Positions 1 through 13,700 of a stretch of DNA of 64,000 bases are shown here, in pieces. Origin of the DNA: Apoderus coryli (lineage: Eukaryota > Arthropoda > Insecta > Coleoptera > Attelabidae); the NCBI GenBank assembly GCA_911728435.2, contig OU452211.1:12630428-12694427 (forward strand), in the 5' to 3' direction. The translations under genes were made by a program, and so were the position numbers. The notes under the pieces were generated by a model. The model had not been told where the DNA came from. It was given only the letters and a program-made list of their open reading frames with translations, and made no database searches. Positions within the stretch are counted from its first letter, which is position 1. Every line of letters begins with the position of its first letter.

Positions 1-3000
1 GCCACATTCTGTTAAATTTTCATTTTTAAAAATCTCGATTTCGTACCAGGAACACATAAGTTTGAAGAGGTGAATCAATATATTAGGAGAAGCACTTTTT
101 GCTAAATTTACATTTTCTAAAAATCACGATTTCGTACCAGGAACACATAAGTTTTAAGAGGTGAATGAATGTATTAGGAGAGCCACATTCTGTTAAATTT
201 TCATTTTTAAAAATCTCGATTTCGTACCAGGAACACATAAGTTTGAAGAGGTGAATCAATGTATTAGGAGAAGCACATTTTGCTAAATTTACATTTTCTA
301 AAAATCACGATTTCGTACCAGGAACACATCAGTTTTAAGAGGTGAATATAAAGTATCAGGAGACCATTTTCGTTAAAATTCAATTTCTAGAAATCACGAT
401 TTGGTACCAGGAACACATAAGTTTTAAGAGGTGAATCAATGTATTAGGAGAGCCACATTCTGTTAAATTTTCAATTTCTAAAAATCTCGATTTCGTACCA
501 GGAACACATAAGTTTGAAGAGGTGAATATAAAGTATCAGGAGACCATTTTCGTTAAAATTCAATTTCTAAAAATCACGATTTCGTACCAGGAACAAATAA
601 GTTTTAAGAGGTGAATCAATGTATTAGGAGAGCCACATTCTGTTAAATTTTCAATTTCTAAAAATCTCGATTTCGTACCAGGAACACATAAGTTTGAAGA
701 GGTGAATATAAAGTATCAGGAGACCATTTTCGTTAAAATTCAATTTCTAAAAATCTCGATTTCGTACCAGGAACACATAAGTTTGAAGAGGTGAATATAA
801 AGTATCAGGAGACCATTTTCGTTAAAATTCAATTTCTAAAAATCTCGATTTCGTACCAGGAACACATAAGTTTGAAGAGGTGAATATAAAGTATCAGGAG
901 ACCATTTTCGTTAAAATTCAATTTCTAAAAATCACGATTTCGTACCAGGAACAAATAAGTTTTAAGAGGTGAATCAATGTATTAGGAGAGCCACATTCTG
1001 TTAAATTTTCATTTTCTAAAAATCTCGATTTCGTACCAGGAACACATAAGTTTGAAGAGGTGAATATAAAGTATCAGGAGACCATTTTCGTTAAAATTCA
1101 ATTTCTAAAAATCACGATTTCGTACCAGGAACAAATAAGTTTTAAGAGGTGAATCAATGTATTAGGAGAGCCACATTCTGTTAAATTTTCAATTTCTAAA
1201 AATCTCGATTTCGTACCAGGAACACATAAGTTTGAAGAGGTGAATATAAAGTATCAGGAGACCATTTTCGTTAAAATTCAATTTCTAAAAATCTCGATTT
1301 CGTACCAGGAACACATAAGTTTGAAGAGGTGAATATAAAGTATCAGGAGACCATTTTCGTTAAAATTCAATTTCTAAAAATCTCGATTTCGTACCAGGAA
1401 CAAATAAGTTTTAAGAGGTGAATATAAAGTATCAGGAGACCATTTTCGTTAAAATTCAATTTCTAGAAATCACGATTTGGTACCAGGAACACATAAGTTT
1501 TAAGAGGTGAATCAATGTATTAGGAGAGCCACATTCTGTTAAATTTTCAATTTCTAAAAATCTCGATTTCGTACCAGGAACACATAAGTTTGAAGAGGTG
1601 AATATAAAGTATCAGGAGACCATTTTCGTTAAAATTCAATTTCTAAAAATCACGATTTCGTACCAGGAACAAATAAGTTTTAAGAGGTGAATCAATGTAT
1701 TAGGAGAGCCACATTCTGTTAAATTTTCAATTTCTAAAAATCTCGATTTCGTACCAGGAACACATAAGTTTGAAGAGGTGAATATAAAGTATCAGGAGAC
1801 CATTTTCGTTAAAATTCAATTTCTAAAAATCTCGATTTCGTACCAGGAACACATAAGTTTGAAGAGGTGAATATAAAGTATCAGGAGACCATTTTCGTTA
1901 AAATTCAATTTCTAAAAATCTCGATTTCGTACCAGGAACACATAAGTTTGAAGAGGTGAATATAAAGTATCAGGAGACCATTTTCGTTAAAATTCAATTT
2001 CTAAAAATCACGATTTCGTACCAGGAACAAATAAGTTTTAAGAGGTGAATCAATGTATTAGGAGAGCCACATTCTGTTAAATTTTCATTTTCTAAAAATC
2101 TCGATTTCGTACCAGGAACACATAAGTTTGAAGAGGTGAATATAAAGTATCAGGAGACCATTTTCGTTAAAATTCAATTTCTAAAAATCACGATTTCGTA
2201 CCAGGAACAAATAAGTTTTAAGAGGTGAATCAATGTATTAGGAGAGCCACATTCTGTTAAATTTTCAATTTCTAAAAATCTCGATTTCGTACCAGGAACA
2301 CATAAGTTTGAAGAGGTGAATATAAAGTATCAGGAGACCATTTTCGTTAAAATTCAATTTCTAAAAATCTCGATTTCGTACCAGGAACACATAAGTTTGA
2401 AGAGGTGAATATAAAGTATCAGGAGACCATTTTCGTTAAAATTCAATTTCTAAAAATCTCGATTTCGTACCAGGAACAAATAAGTTTTAAGAGGTGAATA
2501 TAAAGTATCAGGAGACCATTTTCGTTAAAATTCAATTTCTAGAAATCACGATTTGGTACCAGGAACACATAAGTTTTAAGAGGTGAATCAAAGTATTAGG
2601 AGAGCCACATTCTGTTAAATTTTCAATTTCTAAAAATCTCGATTTCGTACCAGGAACACATAAGTTTGAAGAGGTGAATATAAAGTATCAGGAGACCATT
2701 TTCGTTAAAATTCAATTTCTAAAAATCTCGATTTCGTACCAGGAACACATAAGTTTGAAGAGGTGAATATAAAGTATCAGGAGACCATTTTCGTTAAAAT
2801 TCAATTTCTAAAAATCTCGATTTCGTACCAGGAACAAATAAGTTTTAAGAGGTGAATATAAAGTATCAGGAGACCATTTTCGTTAAAATTCAATTTCTAG
2901 AAATCACGATTTGGTACCAGGAACACATAAGTTTTAAGAGGTGAATCAATGTATTAGGAGAGCCGCATTCTGTTAAATTTTCATTTTCTAAAAATCTCGA

Positions 3001-3271
3001 TTTCGTACCAGGAACACATAAGTTTGAAGAGGTGAATATAAAGTATCAGGAGACCATTTTCGATAAAATTCAATTTCTAGAAATCACGATTTGGTACCAG
3101 GAACACATAAGTTTTAAGAGGTGAATCAATGTATTAGGAGAGCCACATTCTGTTAAATTTTCATTTTCTAAAAATCTCGATTTCGTACCAGGAACACATA
3201 AGTTTGAAGAGGTGAATATAAAGTATCAGGAGACCATTTTCGTTAAAATTCAATTTCTAAAAATCACGATT
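1..3271. repeat. Satellite array, ~90-bp monomer, 12-mer higher-order repeat
   Basis: About 36 head-to-tail copies of an ~90-bp AT-rich monomer run from the window edge to about 3271. Each contains a near-invariant core, cgatttcgtaccaggaaca. Monomers fall into classes by their start (gccacattctg, accattttcg, agcacwttttgc) and by ctcg or cacg before the core. A rare variant with ctagaaatcacgatttgg recurs at 385, 1461 and 2537, exactly 1076 bp apart. The monomer order between these points is the same in both intervals, so the array is a 12-monomer higher-order repeat with two full copies. The array then continues irregularly, with the variant again at 2905 and 3085. It starts before the window. 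I see no ORF of substance. Confidence 0.95.
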
Positions 3272-3331
3272 TTCTTTGTTTCACTGAATAAATATATTAT
3301 TACTATTAATACATGTGCAATTTACCGCACT

Positions 3332-3732
3332 TAACCAAACTCCACTGCGCGTCGTTCCCTCAACTATCGTCGCGTCGGAAAAGTACTATTTTCCGCACTT
3401 CCGAATTACTATTTCAAAACTGGAACGGGTCAGAAATTGAAAATAAACTAAAGCTAGTTTTTTTACGATTATGGGTCTTTTTCCCTGGTAATGACAACGT
3501 ATTTTAATTATTTATACAGTTTTTCTTGTACTCTTTGGTTTAGAAAAATTTGAAGTGCTCGTAGGAAAAAATATGTACCTAATACATGCGGAAAGTGTCT
3601 CTTTCGCACTCGACGGATGACCGAACTCTACTGCGTGTCGGTCAACTATCGTCGCGTGTGGAAAAGAACTATTTTCCGCACTTTTTACGTAAATAACCAT
3701 TTCAAAACTGGAAAAGGTCAGAAATTTTAAAC
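3332..3732. repeat. Diverged direct repeat pair, each with a hairpin
   Basis: Two related blocks (about 3338-3445 and 3620-3730) share ctgcg-gtcg, tcaactatcgtcgcg, ctattttccgcactt, and atttcaaaactgga followed by a gtcagaaat block. Each contains a small palindrome of the form GGAAAA-loop-TTTTCC before GCAC. They lie between the satellite and the 3' end of the carboxypeptidase gene. The family is not identified. Confidence 0.6.
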
Positions 3733-3905
3733 ACTTTTAGGAATACACCTTATGTGCTTAGATTATTATTAAAATATTACAATAACTAACGTTCAGCAAG
3801 ACCAATAATTCAGACCCCCTGAAAACTTCCATCGGCTTGACTTTAAAATGTTTTAAACAAATTACAATAATTGCAAAATATAACAAAACAAGCTAAAAAT
3901 AAACA

Positions 3906-3911
3906 TTTATT
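3906..3911 (-). promoter_or_regulatory. Candidate polyadenylation signal of the CPVL-like gene
   Basis: AATAAA on the minus strand, about 90 nt past the stop codon at 3998-4000. It is the first such hexamer downstream of the final exon. The position is plausible, but there is no transcript evidence. Confidence 0.45.
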
Positions 3912-3997
3912 TATATTTGAAGTTATTAGAACTAATAAAATTATTTAACTATACTACATTAGAGAGCAATAGTTACTGAGTCTTACAGAAGAGCATT

Positions 3998-4791
3998 CTA
4001 AAATCCTTTATTACGTGTAAATCGAGTAATCAAATCGAATGCCCACTTGGGCTGATCATACGGCACCATATGCCCAGCATTTCGAACCAAAACCTCGGTC
4101 AAGTTTCCAGCTACTCGAGCATAACCAGCTAAGTCGCTTTGAACCATCCAAAACTTCCTTTCAGCAGTCTTATACTGATCAGCTGCGTCGAATTTTAAAT
4201 TCTGTAAAAATTTCAGCGTCAATGGATATGCCACAATTATATCCAATTGACCATTATATATTAAAACTCTATAATGACTGAGTAGTTCCGATAACCAGGG
4301 CGTAATACTTTGCATGACATCTGCCATCAAATTTTGTTCCACTAATTTATTTTCCACGGCATAAGTTGTGTTTCCTACGTGAATAGCTGCACGTACATCA
4401 TTTCGCTGCACGTAATTCGCCATTAAATCCATCTCAGCAGCCATTGGATCATTGTCGAACAAATAGTTGAAATACACATTAAAACCTGTCGCATTCTTGA
4501 AGAGCGAACTAGTGTTCGTCAAATCCCCATCGAGTAAGTTGTCAAATACTTCAAATGCTTTTTCAAATTGTTTATTTTGGATGTATTGCACGCCTTCCTG
4601 TTCAATTTTATTCATTGTTGCTTTAGTATTAATATCGATTAAACCAATTTGATACAAATAGTCGCTATAGTCTAGTTGATGTTCTGGGTCGCAGAAACCA
4701 TTTCCTATGCTAATGCCTTTTAGATTGATTTTCGTTGGAGCTGAGGGATTTTTCATATGGATTGTGTAGGCAATCGCTGGCACGTACTTAC
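3998..4791 (-). CDS. CPVL: CPVL-like carboxypeptidase exon 4 (catalytic Asp and His, stop)
   Basis: The acceptor GGTTTTAG precedes 4791. The exon completes the split glycine and continues KYVPAIAY. It includes GISIGNGFCDPE, the aspartate motif YNGQLDIIVAYP and the histidine motif NAGHMVPYDQP, and ends TRFTRNKGF before the stop at 3998-4000. The upstream in-frame ATG visible at 4801 lies in the intron and is not used. Confidence 0.95.
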
Positions 4792-7700
4792 CTAAAACCA
4801 TTAATAGAGAATAGACAAGTTAGAATACAGGCAGATTTTGGAGAAAACTAGACAACATAAATTACATTTTGTAGTGAATGGGCCTACAACCGGTTGTTGT
4901 GTGGCTAAGGGCCGATTTATCAGTGCAAAGTTTGTAACAGATACACTTAAAATCCTACTACTGTCCTGTGCTTTATTTAAATGCCCCTAACTAAATTGTT
5001 GATTTTCTATAATACTAAAATATTATATTTTTATAAATATCCAATAGAGAGTGTTAAATCAAATTCAAAAATTTTCGAAAAATTAATATATGAACAAATT
5101 TATGGTTATTTGAAATCAAATTCTCTTTTTTCACAATATCAATCAGGATTTCGAAAAGGGTATGGTACTACCACTGCGTTAGCAAAAGTAGTTGATGATC
5201 TACTTATTAACATGGATGATGGTGAGGTAAGTGCGCTGACGCTTCTTGATTATATCAAGGCTTTCGACACTATAGAACATCGTCTACTTTGTGACAAGTT
5301 AAAATATTATGGTTTCAATGTGTAATGTCAAACTAATTAGGTCATATCTGACTAATCGTAGTCAGGTAGTTCAATGGATGGGTGAAAAATCGTTACCTTT
5401 AAGATTGATTAGAGGCGTACCACAGGGATCACTCTTGGGCCCGCTTCTTTTTGTCATTTTTACTATGGATTTACAAAGTTTTGTTAGAAATAGCTGTATC
5501 CATCAATATGCTGATGACACGCAGTTGTATAAAAAATTTAATAAAAATAATTATCGCTCGGTTCAAGATGCAGTAAATGAGGATCTAGCCACAATTTCGA
5601 AATATTCAGCTGATAATGGTCTGTATTCGAATGAACAAAAATGTGCCTTACTGTTTATTGGAAATAAATGTGAGTGGGCACATGACAGGGTTCGTTTAGT
5701 GATTAATAACACTGAAATTTCCTATGTTAATGAATGTAAAAATCTTGGACTAATTTTTGATTCTAAACTAAGGTTTCGGTCACATATCAAAAAGATTGTT
5801 CAGTCTAGTTATGCAGCTCTCAGAAGTCTCTACAAAAATAGAAAAATCATTAATAGAAAAACTAAAATTTGTGTTGAGCCATTCAAACTTTGGTGATTGG
5901 ATATACGGCATGTGTCTTAATTCTAAGTCTCAGAATACAGTTCGAAAAATCCAAAACGCTTGTGGGCGCTTTATTTTCAATTTAAAATTTCGGAATCATA
6001 CAAGCCATAAATTGCGTGAGCTGAGATGGATGAATATGAAAATGAGGGTTAAATATCACTTGGCATGTTTTGTGAAAAAATTGCTAATTTCGAAAGAGCC
6101 CCCATATATCTTGAACAAATTATCATATAGATATACACAACATAACTTAGCTACTACATACAATTATATGTTTTCAAAACCTAGACACCGCACTACCACC
6201 TTTAAAAGATCTTTCTCTTATAATGTAGCAAAAAATTTTTAATGATATACCTTTGGAGATACGAAATCGATCATTATTTTCATTCAGAAGACGATTAAAA
6301 GAACATTTCCTTCATCGCAATTGATTGCATGTTAAGTTTGCCTTTTTATTTGTATCTTTTATCTAGTATTTCTACATCTTTTTAATAAATAATAATAATA
6401 ATAATAATAAAAAGGACTTTATTTTTAACTCGGCGAGAGTCAGCTTAGCTGTTGCTAACCGAGCATGTAAATTAAGTTACAAACATAAACTATAATTGAA
6501 TTTTGAGTGTATACAAAACATAATATATATATATATATATATATATACAAAAAAAAAAAAAAACCGATAAAGAAACAAATCGAATTATTCATTTAACAAA
6601 AACCACTTGTAATTTCGCTTGAAGCCTGCCTGACTAAGACTGTACATTTCCATTTGTACTGCATTATAAAGGCGCGGTGCGATGTAAGAAAACGATCTCT
6701 CGAATATGGCCGTTCGATGTGTAGGCACATTGAGGAGGTAGCGGTAACAAGTGTCTCTGTCATGATCAGCCCATCTATGTGTTAGTTTTTCTCGCAAATA
6801 ATTAGGACATCCAGTGGAAATAACCTTATGAACCAAGCAGGCCATATGTAACAACCTACGTTTATCCATTTTCAGCCATCCTAACTGGTTAATATAAGGG
6901 CTTATATGATCTCGAGCCCTCAGACCGAACACAAAGCGAACGCAAGAGTTCTGTATCTTTTGAATTCTTTTGGAAGTATTCAAGTCTATACAAGAGCCAT
7001 ATACCACATCACAATAGTTGGAGTGACTCAAGACCAGGGTCTCACATAATTGAATTTTTATGTCCTTCTCCAGCACATGTCTACTGCGGTACAGGCTCCT
7101 AAGTGTGGCATAAGAACGCTGAACAATGCTATTGACATGAGACCTGAAGCGCAATTTTCGATCAATAAGGACTCCCAAATTTTTGACCTCCTCGACAGCA
7201 GCAATTTCGTCGTCTCCAATACGAACACGTAGCTTCGCGTTATCTGAAGAAGTACCGAAATAAATGAGATTGGACTTTTTGGGGTTAATTTTAAGTCCGT
7301 TATTGCAACAATACTGCTCTATATTATGTAGCGTTTGATTGAGATTAGCTTCAGCGGTAACAGAAGCACTTCGGTCGAAAGTCACATAGACCTGTGTATC
7401 GTCCGCATACTGGTGCATATCACAAGCTGTCAAACAGTCCACCATATCCACTGTGAATAAAACAAATAGTAGAGGTCCCAATATCGACCCCTGTGGAACT
7501 CCCCTCTCTAGCGGAAGGCATTTCGAATGCCTACCATTTATAGAAACAGCCTGCGAACGATCATGTAAATAGTCTTTAAAAAAATTAACGGTAATTTGCT
7601 CAAAACCCAAATAGCTTAATTTCCCGCATAATAACCGGTGATCAATAATATCAAACGCCTTACTAAAATCAAGAAGAGCCAGAGCGACTGTTTCCTTTCT

Positions 7701-10700
7701 ATCTACAGCTAATATAATGTCGTCCAAAACTTTGGTTAAAGCCGTTGCCGTGCCTAATCCTCTCCGGAAGCCGGACTGACATGAAGGGAGAAGATTAAAC
7801 TCACTTAAAAACCCCGCAATTTGTTTGTAAATTACTTTCTCAAATATTTTTGAAAATAACGACAATAAGCTTCCTTCGGAAGGGGCAAGACAACAGCCTT
7901 CTTCCAGTCAGAAGGAAATACTCCATTCTGAATGCAATGGTTAAATATGTGTGTTAGAATCGGAATTATTGTAGGGCAACACATCCTAATCATATCCAAA
8001 TTAATTTTGTCCGCTCCAGCTGCCCTGGACTTCAGTTCCCCGATACCGCTCAATACGTCAGAATCAGTTACATCTGACATTTCAAACCGACTAGAACATT
8101 TCCGATTTTGCAAATAAAAGTCTAAAGTGTCTTCATTAATACAAGGAGCAATTTGCGCAACCGAACTTATGAAATAATTATTTATATCATCAGGGTCACT
8201 AAAAGGAATGGGTATTGCATTTCGCTTTCTTTTATTTGAATAAACATTCATTTGATCTAATGCAGCCCACAGATCTTTTCTTTTATTAGTTCTTCTAATA
8301 TATTCCAAATAAGCTTTTTTCTCGGCGCGCACAGCAGAGGTAAAGAAATTACGCATATTTTTGTAAGCCTCCCAATCCCGCATGTCTTTTGTTTTAATAT
8401 ATTTTGAAAATAATCGATTACGTTCTGCCTTCATGATCCTCAACACGTCGGTGAACCAAGGTGCTTTCCGCTTGGTCACACGTACGGAACGAACCGGAGC
8501 GTGAATATCAAACAAATCCCTAATATTTGCTGTAAGCATTCTTACTTTTTCGTCAACGTAATTAGTATCAAAAATTTGAGACCAGTTCGCATTAATTAAA
8601 TCACTCTGAAACAAGTCATTTTCGATCCGCCGAAAATCTCTGTACTCTACAAATTTGGGTTCCCGTCTGTTGGCATTGAATGTTAAAGAACAAATTATGA
8701 GCTGATGATCTGTAATATCGTGCATGGGAATATGCCTTGGGCTATCAAGCATTATCTTTTTATTAGATGTAATTATGATATCTAACAGAGTGCTAGATTG
8801 CAAACATACACGGGTAGGCTCTGTCACCACTTGCGCCATATTGAAAGTATCCAAAAAGTTGGTAAAAATCCTGCTTGCATTATTTCTAACTAACAAATTT
8901 ATGTTTAAATCACCGACAATTATTATTTCGTCTACCAAAGGTAAGACATTCGAGACGGATGTTTCAAGCCAGTTAATAGACTGCAGGACGCTTGTTGTAG
9001 GTGGGCGATAAAGTATGCCAAATCCTAGTACAAAATTCGCAAGATTAACAGAAACCCATAGCTGTTCCAAATTCTCGGTCTGAGACTCGACATCCAACAA
9101 ATTTACCTTCAAATTATGTCTGACAAAAACTCCCACACCTCCACCTCTAGTACAACGGTCGACTCTATAAAAGTTGTAGTTATTAATCCGTACATCAGAG
9201 TTGCGCACATCGCCAGTTAGCCACGTTTCGGATACACCTAATATATCAATATTAGTAGTATTTAGTAAATCTCTTACCTCATTCCAAGCAGGCATCAACG
9301 AACGTATATTAATGTGACCTATCTTCATCTTTATATTTTGATTAGCCATTGATTACAGGTAATTATACAAAAAACGACAAAAAGTAAAAATAAGAACAAG
9401 AAAAAAAAAAATAATAATAATAATGTAATGTCTATAATTGAAACTAATTTCCATCCAATAGATCATCAAGCATTTGTTCATCCTTGATGACAATTACGCG
9501 ATCTCCTTCCGCCTTCCGAACCATAATTCTTCCATCCCTGTGCCACACGTATTTGAAACCCGACAACCTAAGAGTTTTAGCTCTTTTGAACAGTTTATAG
9601 GAATCCCTCGTCATCTCCTCATTGATGAAAATCGGCTCAGAAGACTCACCAATCCCACAAGTTCTGGGAGTTAATTTACCTTTTCTAGCTCTAGCACTGA
9701 GGATCTGACTTTTCTTCTCATGCGATTTGAATTTAACAATAATTTTCGTGCCCGATTTTGTGGTGATGTGTTGGGTTTCCTCGATATCATCTGAATACAC
9801 AGACACATCTAAATGACGAAAGACTTTCGAAAGCCTCTCTGGAGCAGCAGCCCTTTCATTCTCGCCACTCACGATGCCTGAGATAGAGATGTTGTTCTTT
9901 ATATTACTAACCTCATGGTCATTCATTGCACTCTTTAAAATCTGGATCTCCTTCTTCAAATGGCCATTTTCCCTGCTCAACTGCGATACAGCATCAGACA
10001 TGATTTTAGCCCTATTTCTTTCTTCCTCGTACTTAATTTTATTTCTTGTGACGCGTCATTGGGTTCTCTCGGCGAGAATGAAAAACGTTGAGACCGTCGG
10101 TTACGAGATCTACAGTCATCGCAGGTCCAAGATGTTCCCTCACTAAGCATTAACCTAGCCTCAATGTCCGTAATGTTGACACAAGCATTGTGGAAATATC
10201 CAGAGCACAAACCGCACTGGAGTTTTATCTTGGATTTCCCAATTGTCTTTTTGCAGGTATTGCAACTCTTCACTGTAACCATACTGTTAGTAAAAATGCG
10301 ATGTTTGCTTCAATTGAAATGGTAGCGCGATAAAAACGGGCTTTGTTTATATTTTTTCAAAATAAGGTTTATTATAATCAGCACTGGAAAATAATTGTTT
10401 TATATTAATTACACTATTCAGAATACGAAATTAACAGTTAGAATTAGAAATAGAGCAGCTGGAACTGATATTATGCACTCTGTGGAATTAAAATCACAAT
10501 TTGTTTTAAGAAAACACTCAAAATTTCTTTTTAGTTTACTAATGTTATAATGTGTAGTAGGTATTGCTGCTCATTTTTTCATTATTTTTTATTGTAAAAT
10601 GTTCAATAAATTCAAAGAAAATATTGTCTTAAATACGTGCATTTTAAAAACATGGCATTGTATTCACAAATAACATTAAAATTTGTGACATATATTTTAA

Positions 10701-13700
10701 GAGGTAATCGTTATTTTACAATAATTGGCAGCGGTGGATTATTGTAATATCCAATATCTGTTTGCAAATGTCATTATGACCATGGCCTCGGTCACAGTTT
10801 AAAATAATATAGTTACTTCACATCGTGTCGGCACGTTTGATGCTCATGTCTACAAACCAATTCGCCGCACTTATAGTTATAGTATAGTGTAGTAAAAGTG
10901 TGGCATATCAAAGTTATATTTTTTTAAATGGAACACTCAGTATTTTTTGGATTTTTTGAAGACTTTGGATAAAATAAAGTTATTGTGATTATGATCCCTA
11001 TACCTAATTCTACCCGTTTGGCCAATTTTTGGCGTTTTTTGCAAAAAATAGGGTCATTTTGAAAAACATTCTGTGCGTTTATTTTTTTGACTAAACCGTT
11101 TAACATTTTAAAATGGCAAGTGGATAGGACATACATTAGGTCGGTGTATAGCCCAATTGCAAATATTGTACAGGATGGTCACAATTTTTTATTGTTCTTA
11201 TCAATCATATTTATTTAAATAACTTTTTTATTTTAAATAGCACACCCTATATTTCATAGCACCTGTCGATACCGATTAATGTTCTCTATCAAATGGTATT
11301 AGGCTTCCCTATACCTAACTGTGACCGTTTCCCAAGAAAACAATATTTTAACTTATTTGTCTTATTAATTTGATGACATTTTCATAGGCTAGTAAGGCGT
11401 ACTCTAGATCGTTTATTTCCTGATAAATGGATTGGCGGCGGTGGTCTATAAAACTAGCCCCCAATGTTCCAGACTTAACACTACCAGATTTTTTCTTATG
11501 GGGATATATTAAAAACATTGTTTACGATACGCCAACAACAACACGGGATGATATGAAACAGCAAATTAAAACTGCTTTTGATACAATTGCACCACAATTA
11601 TTAGCAAATGTCAGACATTCATTTGAAAAAAGAATTCATCTGTGTATTGAAAATAACGGCCAACATTTTGAGCATTTTTTGTAGCTATAGTAAATAGGTA
11701 TGTATGGTATAGGTCTTTTTTTGTTGTTAATTTTTAAGAATTATGAATAAGTTACTTAATGTTAAAAATTTGTACCTATTTTATTATTCTTAAGTTTTAA
11801 CTTTCAGAGTTTGTTGGAATTAGGTACCCAATAAATTGTAGTGTAAAAGTTTTTAAGTACGATTAGTATGGTCCCACTTGATGGTAGAGAAACCTTGTTG
11901 TATTTTAAGTTCCAATTTGTCTACGGTAAAACTGTTGTAATATTCGAATACCGATCAGAAAAAAATAGTATTTAATAATGTAAATTACAGGGTGTACCTA
12001 CTATTAAAAGTCAAATCAATAAGTTAAAATAATTATTTCTGGGAAACGGTGACAGTTAGGTACATTTTTGTTAGGCTATGAGAGACCGAGGCGAATGCAC
12101 TGCCCGACCCGGAATAGTAGCGGGCCAGAAATATGGCTGGGAATGCGACGAGTCGATGCCGTTTTCAGCGTCTACTGAACCTTCTTATCTATAGTTACTA
12201 TTCGATGCCTCGGTTGTGCGCGAGTAGGTGGGGGAGTGTGACGTCGTCCGTGCCCGTGCGTGGTAAAAAGTCATTTAAAAGTACAATAGCACGTATTATT
12301 TCCTTGTTTGTGCCCGTATCTTTGATATTTGTGATTTCTTTTTTATAATTTATAGTAGGTAGTGTTTCGTATTTATTCTGTGGTATTGTTTTTATTTTAT
12401 GAAAATTAGAATGAGGTGCGCTCTAAATTTGTTTTGGTTCCCTCGCGATAGTGAATTGATGGTAAAATGGCTTAATGTTTGTTGTCGTGCAAATATTTTA
12501 ATTTTTTTTATATTTCCAATTCCCGTGTCTGCTCCAAACATTTCGACCCAAGTGATTTTGAAAGAGATTTGTAACATGAATTAATGAATTTACCATGTCC
12601 ATGTCGTATAAAACTAAAGCCTGGTTGTGTGCCTAATAAAATAAATTCAAACACATGAAGTACTAATCCGACAAAAAGAGTAAAGAAAAGAGAAGAATCA
12701 AAGGAACGGCAAAATTACATCAATGAAGTTTACAATAATTAGAAAGTGTATTTTGCACATTTTTACATGTTTTGAAATGTTTATTATTAATTAATTCAGT
12801 TTGTGGAAGCTTCAGGTACCCAAATTTATTTTGTTGAATCATCAAATTTCTAATCTTCTTTTTTTTTTAAATAAAGGTTTAAGATCAGCCTCAAAAATGA
12901 CGTCAAAAGGTCACACAATTATGGTAGAGAAAAATTAAAGAACAATTAGTGGTAAAAATGTCAAAACAAAAATGGTGTTTATGTTTTAGCGGTTGAAAGC
13001 ATTTATGATACAAATATGGGTTGCAATGTATCATTATTTATTTATTTTATTTATTTACGGACATACACCCATTAAATTTTAAAAATAACAATACATAAAA
13101 GCACACAAACGTATCGACTTAAAAATCTTGAAAAGGAAAAAAAAATACAGAATAAAATATATATAAATGTTTACAAATGATAAGTTTACAATTTAAGATT
13201 TAAAGAACTAAAAGAGCTGTTTTACCGACCCCAAGAAAGCACTTCTGATGGTGAAAAAATCGAGGGAATCCTGATTATCATTCGCCATTCTCACCGAACG
13301 GGCCAAAAACGAGTTACAGCCGTAATTTGTTCTGGTGAACGGTTGATAAAATAAACGTCTTGTGCGGGTGGACTGAAACGGAATGTGAATTCCTATGGCA
13401 CTCAACAGATCAGGACATCTCACGTTGCTGTTGATAATATCATGCAGCAAGACTAAATCGTGTTTCAGACGTCGATCGGTAAGCGAACCAATGTTAAGAT
13501 ATTTCTGCAAATCTACATACAGTTCCACACGGTCCTCCAGAGTAAAATGAATATGCAATTTGTAGGCCATGTACCTTAGAAATTTATGCTGTACCTGTTC
13601 GATCTTCTGCCTATGAATGGAATAATTCGGTGACCATACAGCAGAGGCGTACTCAAGACAAGGCCTCACCAAACTTGTATACAGCAGCTTGAGTGAAACA

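Larger units (their letters stand above)
6411..10350 (-). mobile_element. Near full-length CR1-like LINE with PHD-finger ORF1
   Basis: Reading the minus strand: a 5' UTR near 10350, ORF1 (10282-9444), ORF2 (9349-6585), a 3' UTR, then AATAAA and an (ATT)n tail at 6411-6388. The order endonuclease, reverse transcriptase, short tail is standard for the Jockey superfamily. The 3.9-kb length and presence of ORF1 suggest it is nearly complete. Exact clade assignment (CR1, Daphne or another) needs a phylogeny. Both ORFs are broken by small lesions. Confidence 0.87.

Noticed and set aside
1..3271. Regularly spaced repeats that could suggest a CRISPR array
   Set aside because: The whole ~90-bp monomer is repeated with no unique spacers, and the context is a eukaryotic genome. 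It is a satellite.
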